Notes under the pieces: generated by a model
Seen by the model: the letters and a program-made list of their open reading frames with translations, nothing else
Told to the model about the DNA's origin: nothing
The model's database searches: none
Translations under genes and position numbers: made by a program
Part shown: positions 11,797 to 24,186 of the stretch, piece by piece
How positions within the stretch are numbered: the first letter of the stretch is position 1
How the letters are laid out: every line of letters begins with the position of its first letter
Origin: Clitopilus passeckerianus
Taxonomy: Eukaryota; Basidiomycota; Agaricomycetes; Agaricales; Entolomataceae
DNA: 64,000 nucleotides
Assembly: GCA_944990035.1 (NCBI GenBank)
Contig: CALYLX010000137.1
Location: forward strand, 62,001-126,000
Direction: 5' to 3'

Positions 11797-13155
11797 TTAG
11801 TCTAGGACTGCGTATTTCTTAAGATGTGTGGGTATAGCATCCTCCAGACCCTTCGACGCAAGCCATTTCTTCGAGAACAATCGACTCTGGTAGCGGTATG
11901 CACCATCACAGAGGATTGTGGCAACAGTCGAGCCTAAATATCATTTTCGTGAGTAACATAAAGAAAGGATTTGTGGGGGACGGAAACCGACCTTTGCCTA
12001 GCTTAACGGCGAGTTCTGCGGCAGCAACAACGTTCAGAGCAGTACTTGCCCCGACGTAGACACCTTCCGTGTCCAATAGCTCATAGATCATAGCAATGCT
12101 TTTCTCATCTGGCACTGTGAATGCGCCATCTAAGTCCTTCACGAAGGTACCCAGGTTGTTTGTAATACGTCCTTGACCGATACCTAGACGAACCAGAGAT
12201 CAGGACTGTGTTCTGTGAAAAGCACGCAAGGCAATCCCAACCTTCAGTAATAGAGCTTCCAGTCCTCTCCTTTAACTTTCCTCCGCTCTCAATATAGCTC
12301 GTCAAAACACTACCCGGCGGATCCGCCAACCAGATCTGGGTCTTTCCACCACTCTTCTCCTTCAAATACTTGCCCACACCAGCAAGAGTTCCCCCAGTTC
12401 CAGTAGCGCAGATGAAGCCGTCAAGCTTTCCTCCTGTTTGTTCCCAGATTTCAGGGCCAGTGGAGACATAATGCGCCCTAGCATTAGCAGTGTTATCGAA
12501 TTGGTCAGTCCAGATGGCATTTTCAAGAGTTTTAGCGTAGTCCCGAGCTTGGTGGTTGTAGTTCTGGGGGTTTTCGTATGCGACAGCAGCGACGGGGCGT
12601 ACATCAGCTCCCAACATGCGTAGAAGGTCAATCTTCTCCTGGCTCTGAAAAGAAGGCCGAACAAGATGAGTTGAGAGTGGAGAAGAGCCATGGGGAACAT
12701 GCAAACCTGGGTGTTGGGCATGTAGATCACGCATTTGTAGCCTTTGGCTCTGCAGACATGTGCAAGGCCAATTCCAGTGTTTCCAGCAGTGCCTTCGACG
12801 ACAGTACCTCCAGGTTTGATCCTGTGTGGATTTGAGACCAGTTCTGGTTGGTTGTAAGAGCCATAACCTACAGTCCTCGTTCTTCGGCATCCTGGATCAC
12901 TCCAAGAGCAGCCCTATCCTTGACACTTCCTCCCGGGTTCTGGAATTCGGCTTTACCATAGATATTGACACCCAGCCTTTCGGAAAGTGTTTTCAGGTAG
13001 ATCTAGTGTCCAGTGGGTTTGTCATCTATTCCTGTCAATGTTGCATGAGCACTCACCAGTGGGGTATTTCCAACCGCACCAACAAAACCGTTGACGGTTG
13101 AGGCGGTTGCGAAGCGCCTGGTGCGCGCTGCAGCTACCCGTAACGAAGAGAACAT
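11797..13155 (-). CDS. cysB: mitochondrial cysteine synthase (O-acetylserine sulfhydrylase, CysB-like)
   Basis: Six minus-strand exons (13155-13057, 13002-12872, 12821-12707, 12644-12242, 12183-11992, 11933-11797) give 358 aa. The PLP-dependent fold type II signatures are all present: GNTPL, the PLP lysine in [11 protein letters not shown] (K~61), [13 protein letters not shown], and the phosphate loop [15 protein letters not shown]. Downstream are EGIGQGRI and [15 protein letters not shown]. It makes L-cysteine from O-acetylserine and sulfide. The Arg/Ala-rich N-terminus [16 protein letters not shown] looks like a mitochondrial presequence, so the start at 13155 was chosen. An in-frame ATG at 13203 would add 16 residues. 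The protein resembles Aspergillus CysB and yeast Mcy1; it has no CBS regulatory domain. Confidence 0.92.
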
Positions 13156-13631
13156 GGAAATACTGAGCAAAGAAGAGTGAGGTCGGTTAGGTACATCCCG
13201 CATGAACTTGGCGGTTGAATTGATTTCGTCGTAAGCACGACATCCTTGTCAAATTGAGTAAGGCTCAGTAAGCGGGATGGTCCCTTACTATCGCTGCTCA
13301 CAAAATTACGTTTACACACAAGATTGCGGGGAAAGGGGCATCCAATTAGAGGCTACTAGAACCGTATAAAAACACCCAGGAAAGTGGTATTCGAATGTAG
13401 GTATTGAGACGGAGAGATATGAGGAAGAAATGGAAAATAGTCATAAGAGGAAAAAGAACCGAGAAGCAGACATGAACAGATGGACGGAAAGTGTCTGCTG
13501 GTTGATACGTAACAGGTCATCGTGGGAGGCATGAGCATATTAGACGCAGGTGGGGAAGGGGTATGCAGATGTCGTACGACATGGGAATCCAAGACGAAAT
13601 AGATGTTACACGGAGGAACAGGAGAATGCTT
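13156..13631. other. intergenic: cysteine synthase promoter and ARF1 3' flank
   Basis: Both neighbours are on the minus strand. The ARF1 stop is at 13632 and the cysteine synthase starts at 13155. No convincing additional gene or RNA is visible. Confidence 0.4.
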
Positions 13632-14463
<832 letters not shown>

Positions 14464-14826
14464 AATTGCGATGTGTGTGGTGGTATAAACGAGCGACGGT
14501 GCGGCTGATAATTTGCCTGAGAGCGTAAGAAAGAGAAGAGTAAAAAGTCAAGTCGGGGCAAGATTCGACGCAAAGTGGGCCGAATGGAACGAGTGTCACA
14601 CGTGTCACAGTAGCAAAGTGATCCGTGCGAATTTTATTCCTTCAACGCTCTTTCACTATCAAACACGATGAGCGATGGACTCGGACCGCACTTTTCAAAT
14701 GAATAGATGACTGAGAATCTGCTTGGGACTTGACTAAGGCTTGCTACTGGAGTCCCACTTGATTCCGGCTTAAAAGGATTCAAACTGAAAGTTTTATGGT
14801 CATACTGTCCATAACTTGTCTTCTAA
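14464..14826. promoter_or_regulatory. divergent region between ARF1 and NmrA-like gene
   Basis: This 363-bp stretch separates two outward-facing start codons. It carries a CACGTG core (14599-14604) within GTGTCACACGTGTCAC. No TATA box is obvious. Confidence 0.4.
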
Positions 14827-15761
14827 ATGACATCTCAACCCGAAAAGATCCTGGTCCTAGGTGCCGGCGAGCTGGGCACCCCGATCCTACGCGAGCTTGC
14901 TAACCCCAAGTGGGGTCCTTCCGATATTACTCTCTTGCTCCGTCCCTCATCTCTAACTTCATCGGACCGCGAAAAACGCGCGCAATTGGACGAATTTACA
15001 TCCCTGGGGATCAAATTTCTCCCAGGTGACCTCGCCAGTGGCACCGCAGACGAGTTGGCCAACCTTTTCAAGGACTATCACACCATCATCGGCGCCACAG
15101 GCTATGTCGCAGGTCCTAGTACCCAGGGGAAGCTTGTTCGTGCAGTCCTAAAAGCGGGTGTCAAGCGCTACTTTCCGTGGCAGTTTGGCGTCGACTAGGC
15201 TACGATACCATAGGGAGAGGATCCGGACAGGACCTTTTTGACGAGCAGCTCGATGTTCGAGACCTGCTCCGTGCTCAGACCCAGACCGAGTGGGTGATCA
15301 TCTCCACTGGAGTGTTCATGAGCTACCTCTTCTCATCGTTCTTCGGCGTAGTCGACATTCAGAACAATGTTATACACGCCCTGGGGAGCCTCGACAATCG
15401 TATTACCGTCAGCACAGTTGAAGACATCGGCCAACTGACTGCCGAAATAGTCCACTCTCAGCCCTGTTTCACCAACGCCGTCGTTTACGTCGCAAGCGAC
15501 ACATTATCCTATACCCAGGTCGCCGACATAGTCGATGAAGTGCTTGCACCTCATGCTCGCAAGGTACAGCGCGAGGTCTGGACCGTGCCTTCTCTTCAAA
15601 CCCGGTTGCAACAAAATCCCAATGATACTTTGGCAAAGTATTCATACGCGTTTTCGAAAGGTGTTGGCGTCGCATGGGATATCGATCAGACCTTCAACGG
15701 GCAGCATGGCATAGGGGTAACCAATGCTCGGCAGTGGGCATTGCAGAATGTCAAGCCATAG
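14827..15761 (+). pseudogene. NmrA-like / isoflavone-reductase-like NAD(P)-binding protein, broken by a 5-bp insertion
   Basis: The first frame (14827-15195) reads a Rossmann start ILVLGAGELGTPILREL, then VLKAGVKRYFPWQFGVD, and meets TAG at 15196-15198. The protein resumes two frames over from 15201 (YDTIGRGSGQDLFDEQLDVR), runs through TEWVIISTGVFMSYL, and ends at 15761. Omitting the five bases TAGGC (15196-15200) would link the halves exactly at the expected VD-YD junction (~310 aa). Five bases are far too few for an intron, and no plausible longer intron avoids conserved sequence. The intact family comprises short-chain-dehydrogenase-like reductases or redox-sensing regulators; the substrate is unknown. 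The rest of the frame has no further lesion, so the break is recent or a sequence error. Confidence 0.7.
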
Positions 15762-16106
15762 TCTTCACTCCATGTCATTCGAGTAGTAATCATGATTGGG
15801 TATATATTCATAATAAGTAGAGTAGTAAACCAGTACATCCTCTTAATACAACATTTTAAATGCTAATGGCACAAAAACCCGGACCACCGCAAATGGATAT
15901 TAAATCATTAATCATATAATAGATTGTAACCAAAGGAAAGAATGTGTGATGCCAATATAAATGTGTGGAAGATTCATGCAATGAGTGAGAAACCAAAAAG
16001 AAATCAAGTAGGTGCGTTAGTTAAACATAAAATGACATAAGCATAAGCATTTTAGTTCCAAGGCGCTGCCCCGAAACCAAGGTAGTGAAAAAGGCAGAAG
16101 ATCTTG
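15762..16106. other. convergent AT-rich 3' intergenic region
   Basis: AT-rich sequence between the NmrA-like gene (plus) and the Ser-rich orphan (minus). It is consistent with facing 3' UTRs, and nothing else is seen. Confidence 0.4.
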
Positions 16107-17470
16107 TCAACACGACACAGGAAGCTTCGTAGAGCGCCTAGTCGCCGACGAGGCTTCTCCCGACCATCCGCCATAACCTCGTCGAATATCCCAGAGCTGG
16201 AGTTGGAAGTCGAACTCGTCATCCTCATCTCCATCCACCATACTGTGATGAGAATCATCGTCCTCGTCATCGAACCAGAGAGATTCGACACTCGAGCTCG
16301 CTTGGGACCGTGTCTCGTTCTTCTCGTTGCTGGAGGTTGCATATTCGTTCGGACTCTCCATGATAACGAAAAGCTTGTCGTTGTTATCCCTGATATCAGA
16401 GACAAACGAAGGCGTATCGGAAAGCAAGAACGTTGGTGCCGTGGGGAGGAACTCGGAAGACGGGGATGGTGAACGAGAAGCACCGGGAGACTTGCGAGCG
16501 GCTCGATGTGGCGTGACAGAGCAAATAGAATCGCGAGTGCTGTGAATTCGGTTCTTCTTCGACAAACGTCTGCGGCCATCGACAGGGGAGGGAAGACGGC
16601 CACCTTCTGATGAAGTAGGGGAAGACGTGGCCGACACAGGAGTAGCAGGCTCTTCAGGACTGTCAACGTAGTCCGAATCCGATGACTCGTCGAGATCGTC
16701 AATCTCTGCAACGGGGAAAACGAGGTTCATGGGAACTTCGTCACCAAGCTTCTTCCTCAGCCTCTGCAGCTTCAACCTACGCTCAGCATTGGCGGACATG
16801 ATAGAGAACTTTGGGGTCGTAGGCGAGCGATCGTTGAACGATGATGCGGGAGCAGCCTTCATTGTAAAGACGTTTTCCTCTTCAGCATCAACTGCAAATG
16901 AGTTGTAGCTGGTGGACCCGGGGGAGGACACTGATGGAGAAGCCGGAATGGTCTCGAGGGCGGATGACTTGAGGGAAAGGCGAAGCATGGGAGGCTTCTT
17001 GCATGGCCATGACTCAGTGTTTCTCAGCGAACTGGACGATCTCTTTGAACGTAGAGAGTTCGTTGGTGAGTCCACTAGCGTGGAGTCGGAGCAGGACGAA
17101 GCAGGGAAATCCGATGATTCTGCGCTTTCTATCGAGGACAGAGAATCTATTGATGGTCTGGGACGCATTCGGTGGGTCCGGCCGTTCGGCGGGAGCACGA
17201 CGTGATGAGGGGCTAGGAATACATCGATTAGCACCGAAAAACATAGATCTAGTGCTTATGCTTACCAGGTGCGTTAACGTTATTGGAGTCAATGAGGCGA
17301 GGCGTAGTACCGAGAACACGCCTGAGCTTATCAGCAGAGCGAAGGAGCTGACTGCGCTGCTGAGGGGACAGCCTATTCGTCGTAGGGGGAGGAGGAGGGA
17401 AGACCACTTTTACAGGCTTAACAGAGTCAAAGGATTCGGAGTCAAAAGACATGATGCTGGGGGAGGACAT
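16107..17470 (-). CDS. Ser-rich protein of unknown function
   Basis: Two minus-strand exons (17470-17266, 17212-16107) separated by a 53-nt GT..AG intron give 436 aa. I do not recognise a named domain. Two short ordered-looking blocks stand out in a Ser/Pro/Asp-rich protein. One is near residues 34-62 (QQRSQLLRSADKLRRVLGTT). The other is near 210-235 (ERRLKLQRLRKKLGDEVP, then NLVFPVAE). From memory, similar blocks recur in uncharacterised Agaricomycete proteins. The C-terminus is acidic then aromatic (FDFQLQLWDIRRGYGGW). There is no signal peptide or membrane segment. The start could instead be the Met at residue 7. Confidence 0.7.
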
Positions 17471-18107
17471 AACGAGAAGGACGATCGACAGCTATTGTAG
17501 GAAGAGTCTTATAGTAATGAAAAAGAAGCCAAAGCTAGAAGCCGCAAATTCCAAAGCCGCCTGTCTTCAACGTGTAAATCCTGAATCACAGTGCCAAGGT
17601 GAAGAAGGTGAAGACGTTTCTGAGAGCTCCTGAGTCCCAGAGTGGACGGCGGCAAGGGGATGTGGGCAGCCACGGATCCAGCAAGGTCTCAGTATACATA
17701 CATCCGAAGAACAAAAAGAGCCTGTATGTCAGACATCCGACAGCTATTGTCCATAACCCCAGTACGATCAGGGCACTTCAGCCAAATCCAGCCTATCCCA
17801 ATTGTGTACGAGCAGACGCACAACCGACATCAGACACCAAAGCGGAAGGAAACAATAGTGGTAACACAGCCACACCCTTTGTTGGAGCATGGTCCCGACC
17901 AAGAATGGACCTAGGTCGGTCATGGGAATGTTCTATGACAGACGCTTGGGCGCTGCGTATTCGACAACGATCAAATGAAGAAGGGTAAGGAAGACAGGAA
18001 ATATGATACCTGACTCGTTCCAAGTACAAACAAAATGATTATTCCAGAGGGTATTACAAAAATATGTACAATAGTAATCCATACAAAGTCAAAAGGAAAG
18101 GCTTTTC
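17471..18107. other. intergenic, no supported gene
   Basis: 637 bp between two minus-strand genes: the promoter of the Ser-rich orphan and the 3' flank of the ABHD12-like gene. Plus-strand open frames here have no domain signal or splice support. Confidence 0.4.
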
Positions 18108-19628
18108 TCATGCTAACAAATTGAAGGTCTTCCCAATGATGTACTGCAAGCCTTCTAGCCTCGGAAGGTCATGGCCGCCATCTGTCGTCTTTAGCAGACT
18201 AACAGTTCTATCGGCAGCTTTAAACGTTTCTAGGGCCCCGAAATTCTCTATATTTGAACGGGAAACGAGTTGACTGCGTGCTTTAGCCCTGACGGCCTGT
18301 TGAGCGACAATTTCGTCCCATTCGGAATGACTCATCAGAAGAGGATTGTGGACGGCCGGCGATGGTGGAAGGTAGCCGTCCAGTAAAGCATTGAAGATCA
18401 CGGTTGAGTGATCATGGTGTATATCCCAGTCGTCCTCTTTGCACAGAGGTCAGACTCAGGTAAACATCTATTGGGGGGTCTACACACCTGCATGAGCAAC
18501 AAGAATGGAGCATTTGATTTCCTGGTGGAACGATCTCAGCGTCGAATGACGAATTCAGAAGCTAAAGCTACCGACCGGAGCAATGGTCAACGTATCAAAT
18601 TTATGAGCAATGGACCAGGTCAGGACTCCTGCAGGGGTTGTTGATAATAATTCGAGTAGTTATGATCCGCTTCAACTCACTTGGAACGAATGGAAGCATG
18701 GCCAATGGCTTCAACAAAGGCAGGAACCCGAAGAGGTGATACTGGCTCATCAGTAGCCTTATGGAGGAGAAAGGCTGCAGCAAAACAAATGGTGAGCAAG
18801 TAGATAGGAACGAGCGAGAACAAGTTCCTCACCGACATGAGGACAAGTCCCCTGGGCGTAATACCCGCTCTCCCCAAGTCGGCTCCCAACAGACTTGCGA
18901 TGGCGGTCCCCAAGCTATGTCCAACGATCAAGATATCCTCAGGTTTCGTCCCTTGCTCAATGAGGTAGTCCCATCCGGCTTTAGCATCTCTCGAGACACC
19001 TTCCACAGTTGGTTCGCCTTCACTATCCGCAAAGCCGCGGTAGTCAATCGCCAGGATATTCGCGTCGAGACGCGCAGTCAAAGCAGTGTACACGTTGATA
19101 CGGAGCTGCAGGGCACGAGTCCCAGTGTTTCCATGTAAAAATAGGATGGCGGGCTTTGAACGCGCCGCTGCTGGAATGTCGTGTTTCCTGGATACGTTGG
19201 AAGGTGGGAAGGGCAGTCCCTGATAGAACTTGTCTGAGAAGATGAACCAAGCTCCAATGGTGACATTATCTGAGCTACGAAGTTTGAGATTAACGGTCTT
19301 TCCAGCTGCACGAAGAATGACGTTAGTCGCGTAGACAGAAAGTTGGAGCTTTCACTGAAAGACTGACGTGCTAGACCATAACTCTCTGGACGGTCGAAGC
19401 GGTTATAGCCAAACCAGTCGATGCGATGAGCATAGACGACGCTGTACGCCACGCGCTATCAGCTTGATGACGAGGGTCGCTTCGAGGAAGAACTCACTGT
19501 GTTTGGATAAGCGGTGTCATCACAAGCACCACGCCGATGCCATAGAGTATCCCCAGTCCGAGCAGAAACGCTTGTGCTTTGAGAAGAAATTTGCTAGGAG
19601 CATTGGAACCCGACTTCGTAGACGACAT
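18108..19628 (-). CDS. ABHD12-like alpha/beta hydrolase, membrane-anchored
   Basis: Seven minus-strand exons (19628-19498, 19441-19368, 19305-18833, 18774-18681, 18628-18576, 18521-18488, 18436-18108) give 395 aa. One N-terminal membrane segment (residues ~18-38, LLGLGILYGIGVVLVMTPLI) is followed by a lumenal or extracellular hydrolase. The oxyanion loop is ILFLHGNTGTR, then NILAIDYRGFADSEG. The nucleophile Ser lies in IVGHSLGTA, the acid in LVAHAEDDWDIH, and the base in DGGHDLPRL. This is the ABHD12/ABHD13 layout, whose animal members hydrolyse lysophosphatidylserine; the fungal substrate is unproven. The last three exons were placed by phase, with the CCACCAG acceptor before EIKCSILVAH. Confidence 0.87.
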
Positions 19629-20028
19629 GGTGGTGGTATCGATAAGGAAAGGACAGGCGCTCAAAGAACTGAAAGGAATGTGTATAAAAGGTTGCCGACA
19701 GCAGAATGACCAGTCAGACGTTTCACAGAACAATCGGACCGAATAGCTGATGGCCCAAAATGACAGCCAAACAAGGTCATGACCACGGTCACCACCTCGG
19801 CCACGATGCAGGCCTCAGCACACTACCAGAACTTACCATAAACATTGATACGGAACATGGATAGTTATCGATGAACATAAGCTTTGGGGATTTGATCAGA
19901 TCCAAAAAGAAGCAGTATTTATCAAAGGGGTATATCATAGCAAAAGAAATCTAGAAATACACGAGAACACAAAGATGAGAAGCCGCAAATCCCAGCAGAG
20001 AAAGTGTATGCAAAGAACATGAAATAGA
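19629..20028. other. intergenic: ABHD12-like promoter and LRR gene 3' flank
   Basis: 400 bp between two minus-strand genes with no gene-like content. Confidence 0.4.
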
Positions 20029-22440
20029 TCAGGGACTCAACGGCCTCAACTGGCTCTGAGCAAACACCTTGAGCCAATTGTCCCCCATATCCTGCTTGAG
20101 CGCTTCCAACCTCTTCCTGTAAGCATCTGCGCTATCCCTCGCCTCCTCAATCCCCGATGCCTCTCCAGGTGCAGACGGTGGCTCATACACCGATGCGCTC
20201 ACCCGATTCTTCCTCGCTCCAGACCTCGAACCCATAGTCCCTGATCTCTGCGGTGGCCTCCGCATGGAACCCGAACCCTTGGGACTGACGCCAATGACTT
20301 CATCCCCAACGGATGAAGGTTTGAATGAGAGGTCGTCATTGAAGTCCACCGAAGCCATGGAAGGTATGAACTCTGTCTGGTAACGGCCATGCCTTGATCT
20401 CGTCACTGGCTTGGGCTTCTGGGGTGATTCCGGAGTGACCGTGATATTCGACGATGTGGGTGTCACGGTAGCTGTGGACGAGCTTCGGTCGATTGCTGAA
20501 GGTGCGAGCAAGCCCTCTGTGCTCTCGGCCTTCGTCCCCGCCTCCTCCACAAGATCCTCCTCAGGCTCAGCTGTTAGCGTTCCCATCTGACCCCACTTCG
20601 CCTGAGGAGCAGGCTGGGGACTAGCTTCCCTCGCCTTCTTCTTCGCAGGTTTCAACTTTTTCTGAACTGAAGAAGCGTCCGACCTTTCCCGTGAATGGAA
20701 ACTTGCCCTTCCATCACTCTGCTCGCCACCATCCAGGTCAACAATACGCTTCACCTTCTTCCTGCGAGCTTTCGCCCCGGCTGGGCCAAGATAAGGCGAG
20801 GCATTCGACGACGGAGGAGTGGGGTATCCGTCTCTGGGAGGGGGCGATGTAGTCGCGGACGTGCTAGGGGAATTGGTGTGCGCATGATTGACTGCAACGA
20901 CTGGTGGTGAATATGCCACCGAAGGCGGTCGCGACGACGACATCTGGGCTGAGGGCGCCTGCGAGAGGTTCTTCTTCTCGTAGAAGCCAGGCTCCGCTCC
21001 GTCCAGCTTGACGGTCTTGCCTTCCTTCCAGAAGTGGTCAAAACACGCCACTCGGTAGTTTTCCTCCACCTCGGTGAATGGGTTGCCCTCGATGCGTACG
21101 TCTGCGATATTTGGCAGAACAGCTAGTCTCCCGATTTCTGCGCTCTCGTCGATGTAGTTGCCGCGTAGGTCTACGCGTTCGAGCGCAGTGAGCCGTTCAA
21201 GTCCACAGATCGACTCCAATCTGTTCTGGGCAAGATTGAGATACAGGACTTGGCCTAGGTTCGTGTAGATTCCCAAGACGGAGTCGATCATGTTGTCGGC
21301 AAGGTTGAGAGATACGAGGTTGTAGAGCCCACCGAGACCAGGAGGGACGGACACGAGGAGATTGGAGGAGAGGTCGAGGTGGGTAAGTGATGTCAAGTAG
21401 TTGAGCGGGTCCGTCGGGAAGAAGGTTAGACCATTGTCTGAGAGGGAGAGGTGCTTTAGGAATGCCCATTTAAGCGAAGAAAGCTGAAGGTTGGGGGTAG
21501 GGGACTCTGGTGCGATAGAAGAGCCTGTATCTCCTTGAGCCTGATCATCGGCCTCCGCGCTCTCTTCCCCGTCTGTATCCTCCACAACCATGTCAGGAAG
21601 TCGGGTGGCAAAGAAAGTCGGCTCTGCATCCTTCGGAATTCCTCGTGGTATCTTCCTCCTCCGTTTTCGGCTCGTACTCCCTTCCCTCCTCGCCTGATCA
21701 TCAACCACTGCACCAATGAAGATGTCTGAGACGTCCTCGAGCCCACTCTTCTTGATCTTCAAACTTCTCAAACTCTCCGCCAGCTTATCCCACCCGAGTA
21801 ATGTTCTCGGATCAATGTCGACGCATTCCAAACTATGGAGCGTCTTGAAGACGTCGAGAGGAATGGCGTTCTGATTCGGTGCTTCGTTCGCTAACTCCGC
21901 AATGCCCTTCTTCTCCGGTGCTTGTATCGATAATGCCGGGACTTTAGTGAAACTGCTGTATATGTATTTGAGCTCTGAATCGACACTCGGGGGCTCCGGT
22001 TTGCTCCACCACCCTCCTCCGAGTGACAATCCCGAGACCACAGACAAAGACGTGCGTATCGAGGCCAAAGACATTGTCTCCGACTTATCGACGTCTCCTA
22101 GCACGTTGATGTAGCTCATAGGCCTTGAGGGGCTGTCAATTTGAACATCCAGTGTTCCGACGTCAATTCCTAGAGCTTCTAGCCGCATAAGCACGTAGAA
22201 TAATCGGTGTGTGTCCATCGTGAGTGTGATGGGCTTGGGAGGAGGTGGGCCAGCATGGGAAGTGGCATCATAGCCAAACCAGCCCAAAGGGTTGAATACA
22301 GAGATGGCCTCAGCCTTCTGGCCGGGTTTGTGTGCGGGTCGTCGTCGTAGCTGAAGTCCTGCCTCAGCCAGGCTCTTCTCGTTGGTGCGAATGAACGTCG
22401 CGAGCCTTCGTAGGTACTCGTCGCCTGGTTCGTGCTGCAT
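20029..22440 (-). CDS. leucine-rich repeat protein (possibly STK11IP/LIP1-like)
   Basis: A single uninterrupted 803-codon minus-strand frame. Residues ~1-240 are a globular N-terminus (YLRRLATFIRTNEKSL, DTHRLFYVLMRLEALGIDV). SDS22-type leucine-rich repeats occupy ~325-460: LKHLSLSDNGLTFFP, LTHLDLSSNLLVSVP, LVSLNLADNMID, LYLNLAQNRLESI and LERVDLRGNYIDE. An LRR-cap-like ending follows (VRIEGNPFTEVEENYRVACF). The C-terminal ~300 residues are Ser/Pro-rich, with basic patches such as KARRKKVKR. The order of N-domain then LRR recalls LKB1-interacting protein STK11IP and S. pombe SPAC926.06c, but that is a suggestion. The repeats imply a protein-binding scaffold. It is one of very few intronless genes here. 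Confidence 0.8.
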   Translation of the reverse strand: MQHEPGDEYLRRLATFIRTNEKSLAEAGLQLRRRPAHKPGQKAEAISVFNPLGWFGYDATSHAGPPPPKPITLTMDTHRLFYVLMRLEALGIDVGTLDVQIDSPSRPMSYINVLGDVDKSETMSLASIRTSLSVVSGLSLGGGWWSKPEPPSVDSELKYIYSSFTKVPALSIQAPEKKGIAELANEAPNQNAIPLDVFKTLHSLECVDIDPRTLLGWDKLAESLRSLKIKKSGLEDVSDIFIGAVVDDQARREGSTSRKRRRKIPRGIPKDAEPTFFATRLPDMVVEDTDGEESAEADDQAQGDTGSSIAPESPTPNLQLSSLKWAFLKHLSLSDNGLTFFPTDPLNYLTSLTHLDLSSNLLVSVPPGLGGLYNLVSLNLADNMIDSVLGIYTNLGQVLYLNLAQNRLESICGLERLTALERVDLRGNYIDESAEIGRLAVLPNIADVRIEGNPFTEVEENYRVACFDHFWKEGKTVKLDGAEPGFYEKKNLSQAPSAQMSSSRPPSVAYSPPVVAVNHAHTNSPSTSATTSPPPRDGYPTPPSSNASPYLGPAGAKARRKKVKRIVDLDGGEQSDGRASFHSRERSDASSVQKKLKPAKKKAREASPQPAPQAKWGQMGTLTAEPEEDLVEEAGTKAESTEGLLAPSAIDRSSSTATVTPTSSNITVTPESPQKPKPVTRSRHGRYQTEFIPSMASVDFNDDLSFKPSSVGDEVIGVSPKGSGSMRRPPQRSGTMGSRSGARKNRVSASVYEPPSAPGEASGIEEARDSADAYRKRLEALKQDMGDNWLKVFAQSQLRPLSP

Positions 22441-22688
22441 CCTGATGGCAGGAGGTGAAAAGGAGGTAACAGTGCTGCCGGATGTAAGTTGGTTCTTAAG
22501 GTCAAGACCACGCTTTCTTGGGCTGGCAAGCAGTGAGAACGTGGAATGCTGCTGGTGGCCCTTTGGACGTTGCTGGCTTGGGTGCCGTCACTGTGGACCC
22601 CAGCGTTGACGGCCCTGCAGAATTGGGGAAGATCAAGGTCGATTATAAAGGACACAGCCACAGATACTGTTAGCACTACGCGTCCACC
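22441..22688. promoter_or_regulatory. divergent promoter of the LRR gene and RAD23
   Basis: 248 bp lie between the outward-facing start codons at 22440 and 22689. No TATA box is obvious. Shared regulation is inferred only from geometry. Confidence 0.5.
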
Positions 22689-24186
22689 ATGAAGATTACC
22701 GTAAAGACCACAAATCAGAAAGTTTTCTCGGTAGGGCTCAAAATTGGCCTGGATTTGTAGATTATATGATACTAATACTGCTTAGGTCGAAGTTGAACCA
22801 GCAGAGACCGTTGGACAGCTCAAAGAGAAGATCCAAGCAGAACAGGGTCACAATGCTGGGAGCCAAAAGATAATCTTCGCTGGTGAGTGGCTTGAGTACT
22901 ACAAGAACGCCGTCCTTGAACTCTGAAATAGGTAAAATATTGAATGATGCGACCACCATCGACTCTTGTGGTATCAAAGAGAAAGATTTCCTAGTGCTTA
23001 TGGTTTCAAAGGTATGCACTCATTGTTCTGCATAATCGTCCACAGCATCTCATTCGATCGTAGCCCAAGCCTACTCCTGCACCCGTACCAGTTGCTGCTC
23101 CAAGCACTCCTGCTGCTGCTGCACCAGCTCCTCCCGCACCAACACCCGCTGCTGTACCTGTACCAGCAACATCACCTGCCCCTGCCGCACCCGCTGCTGT
23201 CCCGGCTCCAGATGCAGCACCCTCTGCCGCTGAATCTTCTGGCGGTGGTTTGGGCGATAGTTTCCTCTCTGGAGATCGTCTAAATGCTGCAATTGATCAG
23301 ATTGTTGAAATGGGTTTCCCCAAGGAAGAAGTCCAGCGGGCCATGAGGGCTAGTTTCAACAACCCTGACCGAGCTGTCGAGTACTTGATGACTGTGAGGA
23401 CCTGTGCCTTCTTTTGGCCTCGTCATATTCTGACATTCAGATATCTAGGGTATTCCTGAACACCTGGCACGAGAAGCCGCCGGACCCTCAGCACCCGCTA
23501 CACGACAACCTGCTCAGCAGGGCACAACTCCTGCCGCTGCTCCCGCTCCTGCTCAGGGGGCTCAACCTGCAGCAGCTCCCACTGGTGGTCCACAGAACCT
23601 CTTCCAGGTAAGTTCGAGCTTTCGTCCTACCAATCCCTGAACTGACTGACCACTTCTCTCAGCTTGCCCAGCAACAACAGCAATCGGGAGGCAGTGCCGC
23701 TGCAGGTGCTGGTGCCGATATTGACATTGAGGCTCTGCGCAACAACCCAATCGTTCAACAAATTCGACAGCAGCTTCTCGAGAACCCCGAGGGCGTACAG
23801 CCTTTGATTCAAAACCTGTTGGCCACCAACCCAGAAGTCGCTGATACACTTCGAAGATTCCTCAGCAATCCAGATATGTTGATGAGGCTGTTCGGTGATG
23901 TCATGCCAGAGGGCGCCACAGGAGGAGGTGAGGGAGGACACCAGATTCAAGTTACTCAGGAAGAGATGGAGACTATTGAACGGGTAAATCGGAGTACCAC
24001 TCTTGCCCTCGTTAACCCCATTGCTAATCTGGAATTTCACAGTTACAAGCCCTAGGATTCACACGAGGCCAAGTCCTTCAGGCCTTCCTGGCTGCTGACA
24101 GGAATGAGGAGCTCGCAGCAAACCTTCTCTTCGATGGCACCTTCGACGTGGAGGAGGAGGAACCCACCCAGGGCGGTAATCAGTAG
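22689..24186 (+). CDS. RAD23: RAD23, ubiquitin receptor for repair and proteasome delivery
   Basis: Seven exons (22689-22730, 22786-22882, 22932-23011, 23064-23393, 23449-23607, 23663-23983, 24043-24186) give 390 aa. The order is classic. An N-terminal ubiquitin-like domain (1-~73, MKITVKTTNQKVFSVEVEP) is followed by a Pro/Ala linker and UBA1 (~155-195, IDQIVEMGFPKEEVQRAMRA). The XPC/Rad4-binding domain (~265-325) contains LRNNPIVQQIRQQLLENP. UBA2 (~345-385) contains LQALGFTRGQVLQAFLAADR. Rad23 binds Rad4/XPC in nucleotide-excision repair and shuttles ubiquitinated proteins to the proteasome. All domain-defining residues are intact. Confidence 0.97.

Noticed and set aside
15160..15205. An intron to explain the NmrA-like gene frame change
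   Set aside because: Any GT..AG pair long enough removes conserved residues of the KRYFPWQFGVDYD region; only the five bases TAGGC need to go.
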